DNA of 64,000 nucleotides from Trichosphaerium sp. ATCC 40318 (lineage: Eukaryota; Discosea; Flabellinia; Trichosidae), in contig JALMLS010000307.1 of assembly GCA_038496445.1 (NCBI GenBank), forward strand, positions 1 through 64,000, given 5' to 3'. The translations under genes and the position numbers were made by a program. Shown here piece after piece: positions 21,433 through 33,954 of this stretch (position 1 is the stretch's first letter; every line of letters begins with the position of its first letter). The notes under the pieces were generated by a model. The model saw only the letters and a list, made by a program, of their open reading frames with translations, had not been told where the DNA came from and did not search any database.

Positions 21433-22336
21433 TCAAGCTCTTAGCGCCTGTAGTTGTGATAAATCATCAAGCGTAGGGCTTGCTTTTTCACTACTTAGCA
21501 AACCTTCGCTAATAGTAGAAATAGAAACCTCTTCAGTATTACCCACACCGCTCTGTTTGGCGACGAATTCAGTGAATAAATCGTATTGTAAAAGATGTGT
21601 AATTTCATCCCTTGAGTTATCAAATAATTCCAAATCACCCTTCTGATAGCTATTTTGTATAGCCTTAAATAGTATATAAGGACTCAGAACGATAAACGAA
21701 GAAAAGAAAAAAAAAAACTGCACACTTTACGTTGTGCCGTTTTAAATACTCTGGAATTCAAGTTTTACGCCCATATACGTACAATTCTTTGCTCGTATGG
21801 AATATTTACCGGTTCGGGACACTTTGCGAGGTCAATCCATTTTTGAAAGATACGCTTCGCTAGCAGCTTACGCTTCTCTCTACTCTCTGTTCGCTCGTAT
21901 AAAGCTATTTGTATAAAATTAGAAAAAACATCTGCGACGGTCCATTTTTGTTGTTTTGAGTCTACGTACCAACTGCTGTTAGGAAAGCAAGGTTTTCACC
22001 AGCCATATTGGATCTTACGAACTCTCTGAACTTTAAAAACAGTTCTTCGTCTACAAACAACTTTTTCCATTCATCTGATACTGACGGTAATTCTTGAGGC
22101 GTAGGAGGTATTCTAAGCGATTTTCTAGAAACAGCTCTTCGGAAAAAAAGTCAGCACGAAGTTATAGCGTGTAAACGGCGTGATAATAAGCTTACAACAC
22201 GCTAGTAGTAAAAACAAGGTTTTTGTAGAGAAGCATTCACGGGAAAAGCCAAAAAAACTGGAAAAGTTGTTTACCTTCTACATGCCTTTAAACATCGTGA
22301 TATTGATTTACTGGTACTCCTCTTTCTACTTCTCAT
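21433..22336 (-). CDS. RGS-domain protein (regulator of G-protein signalling)
   Basis: Four exons. The short basic start (MRSRKRSTSKSISRCLKACR) joins in phase to an RGS domain: SVSDEWKKLFVDEELFLKF, REFVRSNMAGENLAFLTAV, KLLAKRIFQKWIDLAKC, EPVNIPYEQRIV, then LELFDNSRDEITHLLQYDLF. The spacing follows RGS boxes (xxFxxFLxxExxxENLxFW, then vNI, then FDxAqxxIxxLLxxDL). It should speed GTP hydrolysis on G-alpha subunits at the membrane. The frame continues to a stop at 21433 through a polar tail (GVGNTEEVSIST). Protein length is about 190 residues, little more than the domain. The start is the only ATG that joins in phase. Confidence 0.82.
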
Positions 22337-24762
22337 AGTCTAAGCAGATAGGAATGAAATTTGTAGAAAAGTTGTTATGATAATATGCAATTGCACTTTT
22401 CTTCCGTTTTTTTCGTATGATTTCTTACGGTTTTTTACCGCAAAATCTGAAATTTCACCAAACAGTCAAGAAACGTCTTCGGAAAATGTTTCTCGCTCTT
22501 CCACGAACCCATTTTTCTGTATTTATTATTACCTTTACAGTCTGTACATTGTGAATGTTTCCTAAAAATGAATTTGATTTTGGTAATCGGAAATGTCACG
22601 AAAAGGTTACGTCAACATTCTCGGAGTCTGGATTTTTTGTTTTATCCTTTTTTGGAACACATCAACATTTTTTGAGTTTGGTGTTTAAGTATAGTATACA
22701 TATGATACTGTTTATGATGGTTATTATGTTTCCATTCATTTGAGAAACCAAAGAAATGATGGAGTGTAGTTTTTTTTTAGCTTCTTTTTCGAGCAATGGA
22801 ACTTCTTTGTCCCGTTTTTGTCGAATACGTTAGTACCAATTCTCACTCTGCATACTAAAGATGTATCACACTATGTATACAAACACGCTTGGCTTCATTG
22901 GTATGAAAAGGAAACACGTGTACATGGGGTTAGCAGTCCCAAAAAAAATCCCAAAAAACAAAACACTATCATTTGCTTATTTAGCGGCTTTGTATTTATT
23001 TAAACGTCCCTTGTTAGAGTTTAATGGCGCCATAAATAGTCCGTATTTTCCACAGTACGAAGGCGATAACGTGACAAAGTTAGAAGTCTGTAAAACCTCA
23101 TCGAGTGACCCACTAATCACGATATAACGATAACTGTTCTGCTGCGCAACACTTCATTGCAGAGTTCATTCCAATAGAAATATTTCTATGCGTAATGCAT
23201 ACAGTTAATTTGACACCCATAGAGGTTAAATACAAACTTGTACAGAAGTTGTCTAAACTAAGAGAGTGACTTCCTTTTTTGGAATTTTCAGTATTACCAA
23301 GAGTTCCGAAAGCATAAAACAGAAATATGCATACGTAGTAGTTTCACGCTAAAATAATTACCAATCTCTAGAAGCAGGTATTTAAAACCATGCTTACACT
23401 CACAGTTGTTTACAAAACTTTCTATTCGAAAAAAAAGAGAAAACTCTAATTTTAGACATATCTCCTGTACTTTTTGTCAGAGGCTCAATTCAAGTGACTA
23501 GTTATCATACATGGACATTCGAGGATCGTTAAAAGTTCAGAAAGCGCTCAGAACGCTTGTTTAAAAGTGGTTTTTATTCGACTTTTTGGTTTTCTTTCCA
23601 GCCTAGAAAACAATTCTTCTTTTGAATCACTTTCATCGTTTACTATTTAGTTAATTACTTCATCAAACTATTCTAAGTACTTACGATTGTTGCTAATTAC
23701 TTAAAAAGACCGTATTTGGATGAAAATCAGCAGTTATGAGTTGTATAATGCCAAAATTAGAAACCTGCAACAATTTTTTTTAACATTCTGATCGTCACAC
23801 GATCTCACTGACTACAACAGTTAAACAACACTTCGTACGTATGACCTAATTAACTATAGTTTCAACAATTTCTTGCAACACTCAGATTTAATGACACTAT
23901 TCACGTGCACGTTACAACACCTTATTCCGGTAAGAAACAACATTGTTGGAGAAATACTCAAAAAAGGGTTAACGGACTACAAATGCAATGATTTCGCGTC
24001 GCCGAAAGAAAAAATTAATTCGTATCAATTATCTCAAGTAGTGTTATCTTGTTGAGCCACCATTGAGTTGGAAATCGTACGTCTCCAGTGGATAATTACT
24101 TTCCTTTGTATCGCTGCATTAATATCCATACATAAAGGTAGCATATATTCCATAAGGGGGCAAGTAATAAACAGAAGTTGCGACGGCAATACCGCAGCTT
24201 AACGATAATCCCATTTTTGAGTTCCTCATAACCCAAACAATTCCCATGCCTCATATTAATACTGAATAGGCGCTGGTAAATACATTGAATTTTTGCTTGG
24301 GTAACGAAGTGTAGGCTCACAGTGATGCAAAAACGAGATTAAAATAGAAAAGTGCAGAATACAGAATGGTACACTTTTGATTCTTCGTAGAAAATATCCA
24401 CCACAGTGCTGCTGAAAGGTTAGATTAACAGTAGAACATTTACAGTACATCCAAAACCAGTATTTTCGGAAAACTAGCCTGCTCAGGTTTAAGACACCTT
24501 TCAAAGAAACAAGAGTCAGAAATACAGGTAATCTATTACACCAGTTTATTTTAAAGCTTTTGCACTTTTAGCATCATTACGCTTATGAACGCACACAAAG
24601 TAGTACAAGAATGCAAGCCATTGATTTCTATGATTTCAAAACATTGAAAGCTGTTTGAACTTACGTGGTGACTCCGGAGAAACAAAAAAAAAGAATGTGA
24701 TGTGAACAAACACGTGTTTGTCCAGAATCATGTTCAATCCAAAAGATGTGTATACTCTTCTT
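22337..24762. other. Long intergenic region
   Basis: Contains several 60-90 codon frames (for example 22861-23127, plus) but none has a recognisable domain or splice partners. I leave the region unassigned. Confidence 0.4.
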
Positions 24763-25706
24763 TTACATCATAACACAACGTCTTTTTGTTTTACTAGGCT
24801 TAGGTTCTTCCTGTTTTAAACGTTTTGACATCTCCCGCACAAGTTGGTGAAAAGCTTCTTCAACGTTAACACTTGTTTTAGCTGATGTCTCAAAAAAAGG
24901 TATTCCGTAATGTTGTGCAAGCTCTTGACCTTCAGATGCTTCCACTTTTCTCTCTTCTTTGAGATCAACTTTACCACCAACTAATACAGCACAGTGGTAC
25001 TCTGGGCCCTTAATCCTATCAACAGAAAGTGAGATGATTGACCTTAATCAGTCTCTGAAAAAATTGTTTGAACCACGTGAGTTTTTCGTATCTTGCTCTT
25101 CGCACGTACTCGGTAATAACCTTGAAATACTTTGGTATTTCCTCAAATGTGCTGCGGTCTATAGTGGAATACATAACAAGATACCCTTCTCCGGAACGGA
25201 CACTCTAAAAAACCAAAGTTAAAAACCTTGCTACCGAAACTCCTTCCGAAAATGCAAGCGCTCTGGAGCTGTATGTGAGCATTGAATTGTATAGTGCTTT
25301 TCAGAACTAGCATGCATATTGTTATACATCATATATACATTATGTACAAGCATAGTTTCGCCCACCCATCCAAGAAAAAAATCCAAGAAGAAAAAACGTG
25401 TCAAAAAATATTTACCATATCAAGCAGTACAGGAGGCTCTCCTCTTCCTGCTGTATCAAGAATATCCATCACCACTGTATCATCATCTACTTTGACTTGT
25501 TTACGGAATCTAAAATGAGTGTGGGTCTTTGTTTTGTCGAAAACCAGTTAACAAGCCTCAAAATAGCTTAAAACTGTCTAAAACGCGTACGAATCTTCTA
25601 TTGTTGGGTCGTATTCACCAACAAACTGGTCTGTTACCAATCGCATCGACAGGCATGATTTTCCAACTCCGGGTTCGCCAAGAACTACTATTCTGTATAT
25701 TGACAT
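24763..25706 (-). CDS. Ras-family small GTPase with non-canonical catalytic residues
   Basis: Five exons joined in phase. Exon 1 begins [20 protein letters not shown] (P-loop) and includes switch I YDPTIEDS, the intact Ras effector loop. Exon 2 gives [18 protein letters not shown] and switch [16 protein letters not shown]. Then [34 protein letters not shown] and [16 protein letters not shown]. The C-terminus KTKRRCVMM is a basic CAAX box, so it should be prenylated and membrane-bound. Relative to human Ras numbering, residue 12 is Pro, 61 is Arg, 62 is Gly, and the NKxD Asn116 is Gly. Residues 12 and 61 set GTP hydrolysis and 116 sets guanine specificity, so its nucleotide cycle must be unusual. 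Confidence 0.9.
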
Positions 25707-26156
25707 CAATGGTAATACAACTATTGTGTTTTAATGTTGTAATGTCGTACAATTTACAATCAAAGTCGTACACAGTCAAATAAAATTCTCTGAAACATTT
25801 TACCAAGCACAAAAATAGCAACAAGTTATTTGATTATGACGTGGTTTGTAAGGTACGTATATTCTTATTATTAATGGCAAGTGGCACTTTGACATCGTGA
25901 TAGATTTGACGGAGTGTACAGATCCGTAGACTTGCTAAAAGTGCAGAACTGTAAACTTTCTAATAATAACTTGTTTATCGCATTTCATGTTTTCATCATT
26001 CGTTTCACTGTTATTGAACGCGTATATTAACTAGTCTTAACAAGTGTATACACATGGTGTTAAATGAAAATGTGAGCCTGCGAAAGTCGAACTCATTGTT
26101 GCTTTGGAACAAGAATGATCTTTTTTTTTTTTTGAGAAGTTTTTGTTTTTTATTTT
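25707..26156. other. Intergenic spacer
   Basis: Holds the Ras gene promoter on its left and the 3' end of the PPR gene on its right, with a T-run near 26123. No gene seen. Confidence 0.5.
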
Positions 26157-28469
26157 CTAAACACCTTTTTTGCTTGCATTTAATACATCCATAACTGGTT
26201 TACATTGACGTACAATACGCTCAATATTCTTATCAGGAACCAAACCTTCTTTTTCAATAGCATACTTTAATATATCAGCAGCATGTTGTTCATCAATTTT
26301 ACGAAAAAATTGTAAAAGATACAACATACCATCGCAAGATAACTTAACCCCTCGCTCTCTAATATCATTATACACTGTATCAACAAACTCTCTATACTCC
26401 TTTGATTCCGGCATAGAACTCAAAATAATCTTATAGTGTCTTGCAGTGACTGGAACTTGGTTTTTTGAAAAAATATCAAGAACCTCAAGAATCCTTTTAA
26501 AGTCTTTTTGTTTTCTAAGCAATAAAAACACGCCTGTAAGTGCCTTACTTGTAGGTTTTGTTCCTGCATCTAAAGCAGTATGAATAGCCTCCATACAAGC
26601 ATCCATCCTCCCATAACGAACTGTAGTCGATATAACATATACATACGAAGAATGATGTTTGAAATGTCCCATTTCTTGGATTTCCTCAAGTGAACTCTTC
26701 ATTAAGTCCATTTTACCCTGTTTTATGCATGCTGATAGAATAGAGGAGTATACTAATGAAACGTCCTTTTCATTATATCTACGGGATGCAATCATTAGGT
26801 ATAAGTACTTCAATGCGTCTTGAAGTCTTTCGCAATCACATAATCCATCCACAAGGAACTTGTACGTGTAGAAGTTAGGAGATACAGCAACAGCGGCAGA
26901 AGCCATTTCGTTAAATGTTTCAATAGCTTTATCAATATAAGCAGTACCATACGACTAGAGTTAAGGGTGTAAGCATTAAAAAGAAAGAAAACAGCAATAA
27001 GGAAGTAAGTCCACAGAAAGGTAGACAAAAGTTCACATTGACAAAAACAAGAAAAAAAAAAGAATTGGTTTTTTTCAAAAGCTAAAGAAGAGATGATCAA
27101 TCGATTTGATTCAAAAAAAAAGTTGGAAAACGTAAACACCTGTTTTTCTTCTAGTATAATGTTGCCAAGTTTAGATGATAAAGTAGTGTAAAAAACAACA
27201 AAAATGTCATTGTAATTTTTTTTGAAAAAACAAAAAAGAAAAAAATGTCATTGATGATTGCAGTCATATTACGTACTCTTATTATGAGTGTATAAGTTAA
27301 TGTATTCTTAATAATCTTTCTTTTCTCAATATGATGTTTCCAAAACTTTCTAGCTTTACTTAAATCACCTTTCTCAATATGTCCACGCAAGAAAGCATTA
27401 AGTAACCCAATATCTAACTTATCTCCCTTTTTTTGTTCTTTACGCAGCTCATGTAGAAGAGTCTCAAACCTCCACGTCTGGTTCTTTTTAACAAAAACAG
27501 TAACCATAGTGTTTAATAGAGGAGAATCAGGTAAATGGCCGCAAGACATCATACTATTGAAGTAATCAAGCGCCTCCTGGTATTTACCAACCCTTACCGC
27601 GTGCATAATAATTGTAGAGTAGTCAGCAAGTCTTGGTTTTAAATCGCTTTTACGCAGTAGCTCAAAAGCGCTAAAAGCGCTTGTAGTTCTATTAGATATA
27701 ATAGCAGCTTTCATTAGCGCGTAAAAATTCTGTTCATCAATTGTATGCCCAGCCTCCGCGTATTTAAGCAAAAACTCTTCTGCTTGTTGGAACTTCTTCC
27801 TTGATGTATACATAGACGTTATAGCATTTGCGAACTGAGGATCACCTTTAAGACCTTGTGTCTTCATTCTCTCATAGACATCCAAAGCAGCGCCAATATC
27901 ACCTGCTCTTGAGCATACTTTGACTAGAGATCCGTACGTGTCGACACCCGGCACAACTCCTTTCTCCTTCATTGTCTCAAATACAGGTTCTGCTTGCTTT
28001 AAGTTTGGAGCAACTGATATAATGGCGTTCCATACGTTTCTATGCGGAGAGAACTTTGCCAATATGTCGTAGAGCTGTTTTTTGGCATATTTGAAGTTTT
28101 GACTTCCAGAAGCTGTTAGTATCAATTGCGCTTCCGCAGCACCTGTTGTAGCAGGCGTGTAGTCTTCTTGAATCTGTTGCGCGTGATCTATCATTTGATT
28201 TACACGTTTAGCGACATGACACACTAAATTAGCGTACCTGACGTTAAATAAGACTCGAACTTGTCTTTTGGAGCATCCTTTCTAAAAAAAACTGTTAAAA
28301 CAATTTTATGACATACAAACCTTGAATATCGTAGCACAGTTACACGCGTAGAGCGTTTGACACCCTAATATATTGTAAGAACGCTGTTTATACTCACCAA
28401 AGGCTACAAGCGTACATAATCGCGAGTGTAGGTACCAAAGCCAATTCTACTCGCTGACAAGCGTAGCAT
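26157..28469 (-). CDS. Mitochondrial pentatricopeptide-repeat (PPR) protein
   Basis: The start MLRLSASRIGFGTYTRDY is a typical mitochondrial presequence. In-phase exons follow: GVKRSTRVTVLRYSR, KDAPKDKFESYLTS, then a long exon of PPR motifs (for example VDTYGSLVKVCSRAGDIG, AALDVYERMKTQGL, ADYSTIIMHAVRVGKYQEA, LDYFNSMMSCGHLPDSPLLN) and, after a roughly 325-nt intron, a last exon (YIDKAIETFNEM, FYTYKFLVDGLCDCERLQDA). PPR proteins bind organellar RNA one base per repeat and control processing, stability, editing or translation. I count roughly ten recognisable 35-residue helical pairs. The frame ends at 26157 after KPVMDVLNASKKGV. There is no DYW or SMR domain, so it is probably a plain RNA-binding factor. 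Confidence 0.85.
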
Positions 28470-28629
28470 GTCGCCTACAACACAGACAAGACAAAGTCAA
28501 AATAGAGTCAACGAAACAAAACTCAAAAATGCTGTCAAGAAAGAAATAGACGTCGACTACAAAAACTAACACCGAGGGAAATTAGATTGCTGTTTATTGG
28601 TACTACAAGCAAAAAATGAAAGAAGGAAT

Positions 28630-29463
28630 CTAGAATTCAGTGTCGTTTTGAGTGAAGTCTCCTGGGCAAACAGTAGCGCCAGCGCCAGTGAGAGAGCAGT
28701 CAGAAGAGCAACGGGATTGGAATCCTCCAATACCAATGCTGGTTGTTGTGTTTCCGAGGCAACGAACGACACTCTACAAAAAATACGGTGAGCGAACAAT
28801 AACTTTGCAAGAAAAGCCTTTAAAAGCACGTACTCCAATCATACCGATGTACTTTGGTACGGAACCAACAGTGAGTACAGCGTTAGGACCTCCAACTTGG
28901 AATACTTCACCACAGTTAGTGAAAACGAAGTTACCATTTACGGTGTGTCTGGTGTTTTCTCCAAAACGCATAGCATAGCTATCCCAGTTAGTGTCAGCTT
29001 TATCTGGAGCGCTAGAAGCACCACAGTTTACCTTAAGTACAAGAGTGAGAAGAAGAAAACGACCCGAGAATGTAAGACAAAAACGTACAGTAACAACGCC
29101 ATCAGGAGCTTCATGAGCTACAATGCTAGATTCTTGCCAGAACTAACGAACAATTAGCGAAAAAGGTAAATGTTTACTCGCGTACTGAGTTACCAGTGTA
29201 TGTGCCGGCGGCATAGGTAAGGGTTGCGTTACCGGTACCTACAGTGGAAGCGGCAGCAGCCATTGATGCAACAACTACATGAAAGTTAAAATCGAAAACC
29301 CAATGCGCTGGAAAATAGGTAGAAAGTAGCATAAACACTACTAGCTTGCGACATTATGTCGCGGCAGCGTACCAACATTAACCTGGCTTGGTCGACTCAC
29401 AGTAATTTGGGCGGTAACAGCCAAGCAGAGAGCGAAAAGTGTGACTACGAGTCCTTGGTGCAT
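28630..29463 (-). CDS. Small secreted Cys-containing protein
   Basis: Five exons. The start MHQGLVVTLFALCLAVTA is a signal peptide, followed by ASTVGTGNATLTYAAGTYTG, HEAPDGVVT, FGENTRHTVNGNFVFTNC, GPNAVLTVGSVPKYIGMIG and a C-terminal Cys-rich piece (VVRCLGNTTTSIGIG, RCSSDCSLTGAG, VCPGDFTQNDTEF). All joins keep phase; one intron has a CACTAAC branch site. The mature protein is about 170 residues with no membrane anchor seen, so it is probably secreted. No family is recognised. It is divergently paired with the aquaporin gene, 105 bp away. Confidence 0.72.
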
Positions 29464-29568
29464 TGCGGCGGAGTTCTTGAGCTACTTTGAGTATGCGTGA
29501 CCAAACACTTCCTAATTAGGAGATTTGTTGTTTTGAATTGTAGTCACTTACGTCACAAGCTCATAGTC
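29464..29568. promoter_or_regulatory. Compact bidirectional promoter, secreted protein / aquaporin
   Basis: Only 105 bp separate two start codons pointing in opposite directions. Both transcripts must be driven from this gap, which makes shared control likely. Confidence 0.6.
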
Positions 29569-30871
29569 ATGGAATTCATCACTGGCAAAAACCCTAACTG
29601 GTTACGAATGTTCCAAGGAGCGAGTACGTAGCAAAAAAAACCCAACTCACTCGTTTAACTCCGATTAGTCGTAGAGTTTATTGCTCTCCTGTTGTTCAAC
29701 TTCTACAGTGGTGGTGCTGTTATTGTACGAGAGAACTACTTTCTGTTTTCAAAATTTTAATGGTGCAACTAGGCTTTCCAATCGCAACGTCCACTCGGCC
29801 CTCTAGATCTTATTTCTATTGCTTTTGGCCATGGTCTCATTCTTGGCCTAACTGTTGCCATGAACGCTCATACTTCAGGTACGACTTTAACAAACTCAAA
29901 CGAGTGCTTTAAACGCTTCACAGCAACTTTAAAACATTTTCCCTCTTATTTCTCTCCTGCAACGACCTTATTCTGGTATTTAGGCGGTCACAGCAACCCT
30001 GCAGTAACCCTTGCACTCGCTATCACTCGTAAGACCCATTTGTATTTCCTTTTTGGTTGAATGCTAAACAAAACTTGTAGACCACGCTTCTGTTCCTCCA
30101 ATTCAAGTTCTATTCTACTGGATTGCTCAATTCGCTGGTGCTTTCACTGGAACCGGTTTATTAAAGGCTGTTCTCCCAGAAGGTACGTAGAAACGATGTT
30201 GGCGCTTTAAAACTAGCATTGGACCCTTTTTGCCGCTTTTTCTAACTACCGCGTAGCACTCGAATTTCAACTCGGTCTACACAGCTTGAACGTACCTGTC
30301 GGTTATGTAAGTTCTTATTCTCTATCCATTGTACCCATCCACAAGTGTTTGCGCTAATCTCCGTGGCCAGGGTTTCATCATTGAAGTCGTCATCACTTTG
30401 GGTCTTGGTTTGACTGTATACGCAACTGCTGCTGATGCCAAAAACTCCAAAATCGGTGCTGCAGGTGGAGGTACGTTTAAAGTTTGCAACAACGAAACAC
30501 GCTAAGCGTGAAAAAACGTAGCCGCTCTTTACATCGGTCTCGCTGTCACTGCTGGTCACTTGATCGCTGTACCATTCACTGGTGCTTCCATGAACCCTGC
30601 TCGCTCATTTGGACCTGCAATATGGACTGGTATCTGGGATTGTACGTAGATTAGAATATTGTTGATGACGCTATCATTTGTACTTAAAAACTTACCATTT
30701 TTAATAGTCTACTGGGTACATTTCTTTGGTCCATTCGTTGGTCTCCTTCTTGCTGCTGCCATTTACACTGGTATCACCTGGGGCCGCTTCGACAAAAAAA
30801 AGGTACGCATTCCCACCCACTCCGGTACTTGAGCTATTACAGAAAATCTAATTTAATCTTTTTAGAACTAA
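29569..30871 (+). CDS. Aquaporin (MIP-family water/solute channel)
   Basis: About nine exons with mostly GTACG donors. It starts [18 protein letters not shown] and runs into helix 1 ([18 protein letters not shown]). The two pore half-helices are present: [12 protein letters not shown] (first NPA box) and [15 protein letters not shown] (second NPA box). Other helices are [73 protein letters not shown] and [16 protein letters not shown]. The end is basic (FDKKKN). Two standard NPA motifs and the Arg after the second NPA fit a water-selective channel. Contractile-vacuole or plasma-membrane location is likely in a free-living amoeboid cell (inference). Confidence 0.95.
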
Positions 30872-31277
30872 AAGTATTCTTTCTTTATCGGTTGTCAACT
30901 AATAAAATGAACCACGTCAATACGTGGCGTTTATTTAAAACTCTGTCGTATTGTACCATTTGGTTTTTTTTAGTCAGGTTGGCTTTTTTCACTTTGTTCG
31001 CCTCAGTTTTGCGTACTAGTCGCCCGGGCTTGGTTGTTATACAAATCGGGCGTTGAAAGCGCTTTCTAGCGCCAGTGCGACAATAATTGGTTTTTTTGAG
31101 CGGTAAAATGAAAATCGAGCTATCCAAAGGCATTGCCCGCGTGGTAGCAAGTATGAGAAATCTCCACAACGGCTCTAGTTGTCATTCACAAGAATGAGCC
31201 GACAAAAAAAACCGCAGGAGAAAAAGTAGTGCACCGAATGTGACACATATCCACAAACCAAAAAGCATCAACTCCCG
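30872..31277. other. Intergenic spacer upstream of ENTH gene
   Basis: No supported gene. It contains the 3' end of the aquaporin gene and the promoter of the ENTH-EH gene. Confidence 0.5.
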
Positions 31278-33954
31278 ATGGCGTTTAAAAAGACACTAAA
31301 GAAAACGAAAAGCTCTGTACGAAAGGGGTACGTGTAGCCCAAATGTTAAAATAGCGTTTTCATAGTCGTCATGCTAGGAGTAACAAAGCTCTTGGATTTA
31401 CTAAGACGGAACTTCTCATAAAGGATGCCACCTCTTCTACCAAGTGGGGGCCTACATCAGCACAACTAAGGGTAACAATTACCAGTTTTTATTATCCCCA
31501 AATATAAAAACACGTTCTAACGCACGTGGGGTTTAGGAACTAGCGGCAAAATCTTTCAATTATGCCTCATATCAAGATTTGATGAATATCGTATGGAAAC
31601 GCCTCGGATCTCATGGTAAATACTGGCAGCACGTGTACAAGGTTAGAATTTAAAACAAAAGACCCTTTCGTTGTTATTTTTCTCCATCAAGGCTTGTAGC
31701 TCTTATGTGTCGCGATTTTTGAACAAAACAAGCACAGCCATACTATTTGGACAAAAAAAGATGGTTTTTATGCTGACAGCCCTATCTGATTTTTTTTGAA
31801 TCCGAAATTACCTTACTTCTACTCCTTGATATTTGTGGTTATTATATACCGAGCTATTTATCCGATCACGTGATATTGGAGTGATTTTAATTAAAAAAAT
31901 AATTTTTGGTTTTTTGTATCTGAAAAATAATGACGTCATTTAATCATCACTTTAGTCTCTTGTTGTTATTCATTATCTTCTTCTTCACGGTGCTCCTTCT
32001 ATCGAAACTGAAGTTAAGACGCGTATAATCGAGATAAAGACATTACAACAGTTCGTGAAGCTTAAAAACGGGAGAGATTTGGGTCTCACAGGTGCGTACT
32101 CAGTACTAGTCTTTTTTTTTTTGTTTTATTTTTTTGGTTTTGACGATTTCTAGTTCGGGAACGTGCACGACTTGTTGTTGGTCTTATAGAAAGTAAAGGA
32201 GCTCTAGAGGCAGCAAGAAAAGTAGCTAAAAAGAACCAAGATAAAGAGTTTTTGAACTCATCCTTTGCACCAATAAAGTACGACAAAAGAAACCTTTTGA
32301 TTTTTTTTTTTCGTTTTTCTGTTTTCCAAGCGATGCTTTGCACGTGTTACTCAAAAAACACTAACAATTAATTCTATAAGACAAGAAAACGATGATGATG
32401 AATCAAATAGCGGTATGAGTGGTGACGGATCAAGCACTGGACCATTAAGACACAGTTCAGTTTCTTCAAAATCAAGCACAGCAAGCAGAAACAGCACCTT
32501 AAGCACTCCAAAAGCGAGTTCAAATGGCAAATCAAGGAGTGGCTCACCTAAGCGTATGGGCGCTAAATCAGCGCCTATTTTAGTGTTTAATCCGTTTGAT
32601 GATTACGACGACGCGCCAAAGGAACCTACAAAATCGATTACACCAGAACCTAGAAAAAAACCTAAATCGGTATCATCTCCACGTGCTGCTGAACAATCAA
32701 ATCATAATATTCAAAAACCATCTTCTGGTTTTGATTGGTCTATAAAAGGTGGTATTGGCGCACAAATGAGGGATTTATTTATGAAGCTTGATACAGATAA
32801 CGACGGGTGAGTTTATTTTTGTTTTTTTTTTTGTTTTATTGTTTGTTCTTTTTATTAATGCGTTTCCGCGGAAAATAGGTTTATAACCGGTATTGAGGCT
32901 CAAGGATTACTAAAAAAATCGGGGTTGTCCGTATCAATACTTGCAGAGATATGGGATATGGCAGATGAGGATAAAGATGGTACGACATTCGAATGAGCAC
33001 AGTACTTTTACTTAACACAAAAAGAAAAAGGAATTTTTTATGTGACACCAGCACTTTCAAACGAACGATTTTCTACACAAAAAAATTACATTTATAATAC
33101 AGCTTGCCTATACGCCAAATTAAAAAAATTTGCGACGTGTACTTCTGGCTTTTTAGATAAAAACAGAAAGCTGAAAAGACGAAAACAGTTTTTTAAGTTT
33201 ACCCACGTGAACTGATTTCTAACTCTTTGATACAGGCAAACTAAGTCTAAGAGAATTCGTTATAGCAATGTCTTTGACTACAGCAATAAGCAAAGGAGAA
33301 CCAATGCCAAAGTACGTATTTTTCTCTCCCTCGATTCATTTTTGAAAAAATTAACAAAAAAACTTTTTAGATTCCTTCCTCCTGGCCTAGAAAACTCTTT
33401 ACCTCCAAAATCAGTACCTCAGATACAAGCACCGCCATCCTCATTCCCACATGAAGTCAATGGTCTTTTTTCAGTATCACATGGTTCCGTTGCTAGTGTT
33501 GCTCCAGTAATGGGTATGCAACCAAATAACGGTTTGTATAATCACGGATACCCAGGACAACAAGTACGTCAACTCAATTATTAATTTCTTTTCGTGGATA
33601 TTTTTTTTTGAGGATTTTTTGCTTTCCTCATTTGGACGGACTGTACCGTCCTCCTTACGACCTTTTTTGCTAAATTTTTCTTCCTAGATGCCTGTTACCC
33701 CAACAAGTCCTATGCTGAATAATACACCTCAAATATTAAATATGAATAGCTTCAACACTCCACAAGTACAGAATCAGCAATATCCTTTCCAAGCAGGAGG
33801 ATTACATCAAGGTCTATTTAATCCTTATCAACCTTCAACTGCTGTTGCTTCTCCATCTACTTCAGAGCGTAAAAGAGCAGTAGTAAAACCGATCACTGGA
33901 GATCCATGGTCACATGATAATCTACTGGATCTCAGCAGCCTTTCAGCGAACTGA
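31278..33954 (+). CDS. Epsin-like protein: ENTH domain, NPF motif and EH domain in one chain
   Basis: About ten exons. The basic start MAFKKTLKKTKSSVRKG fits helix 0 of an ENTH/ANTH-type domain; then TELLIKDATSSTKWGPTSAQ, MNIVWKRLGSHGKYWQHVYK, VVIHYLLLHGAPSIETEV and VRERARLVVGLIESKGAL, the standard ENTH order (phosphoinositide binding, membrane bending). A Ser/Pro-rich linker holds FNPFDDYDD with an NPF tripeptide, the ligand of EH domains. Then comes an EH/EF-hand domain: GGIGAQMRDLFMKLDTDNDG, GIEAQGLLKKSGLSVSILAE, IWDMADEDKDG, LREFVIAMSLTTAISKG, LPPGLENSLP. The tail is Pro/Asn/Gln-rich. ENTH (epsin) and EH (Eps15) partners normally sit on separate endocytic proteins; here they are fused. 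Likely role: clathrin-mediated endocytosis adaptor. The end is the stop at 33954. Confidence 0.9.

Noticed and set aside
22861-23127. 88-codon frame in the large spacer
   Set aside because: No domain, no splice partners, and an AAA/CCC-rich stretch in the middle; not distinguishable from chance.
26810-27139. Minus-strand hydrophobic frame between PPR exons
   Set aside because: It lies partly in the long T-rich intron and partly in a shifted frame of the PPR exon.
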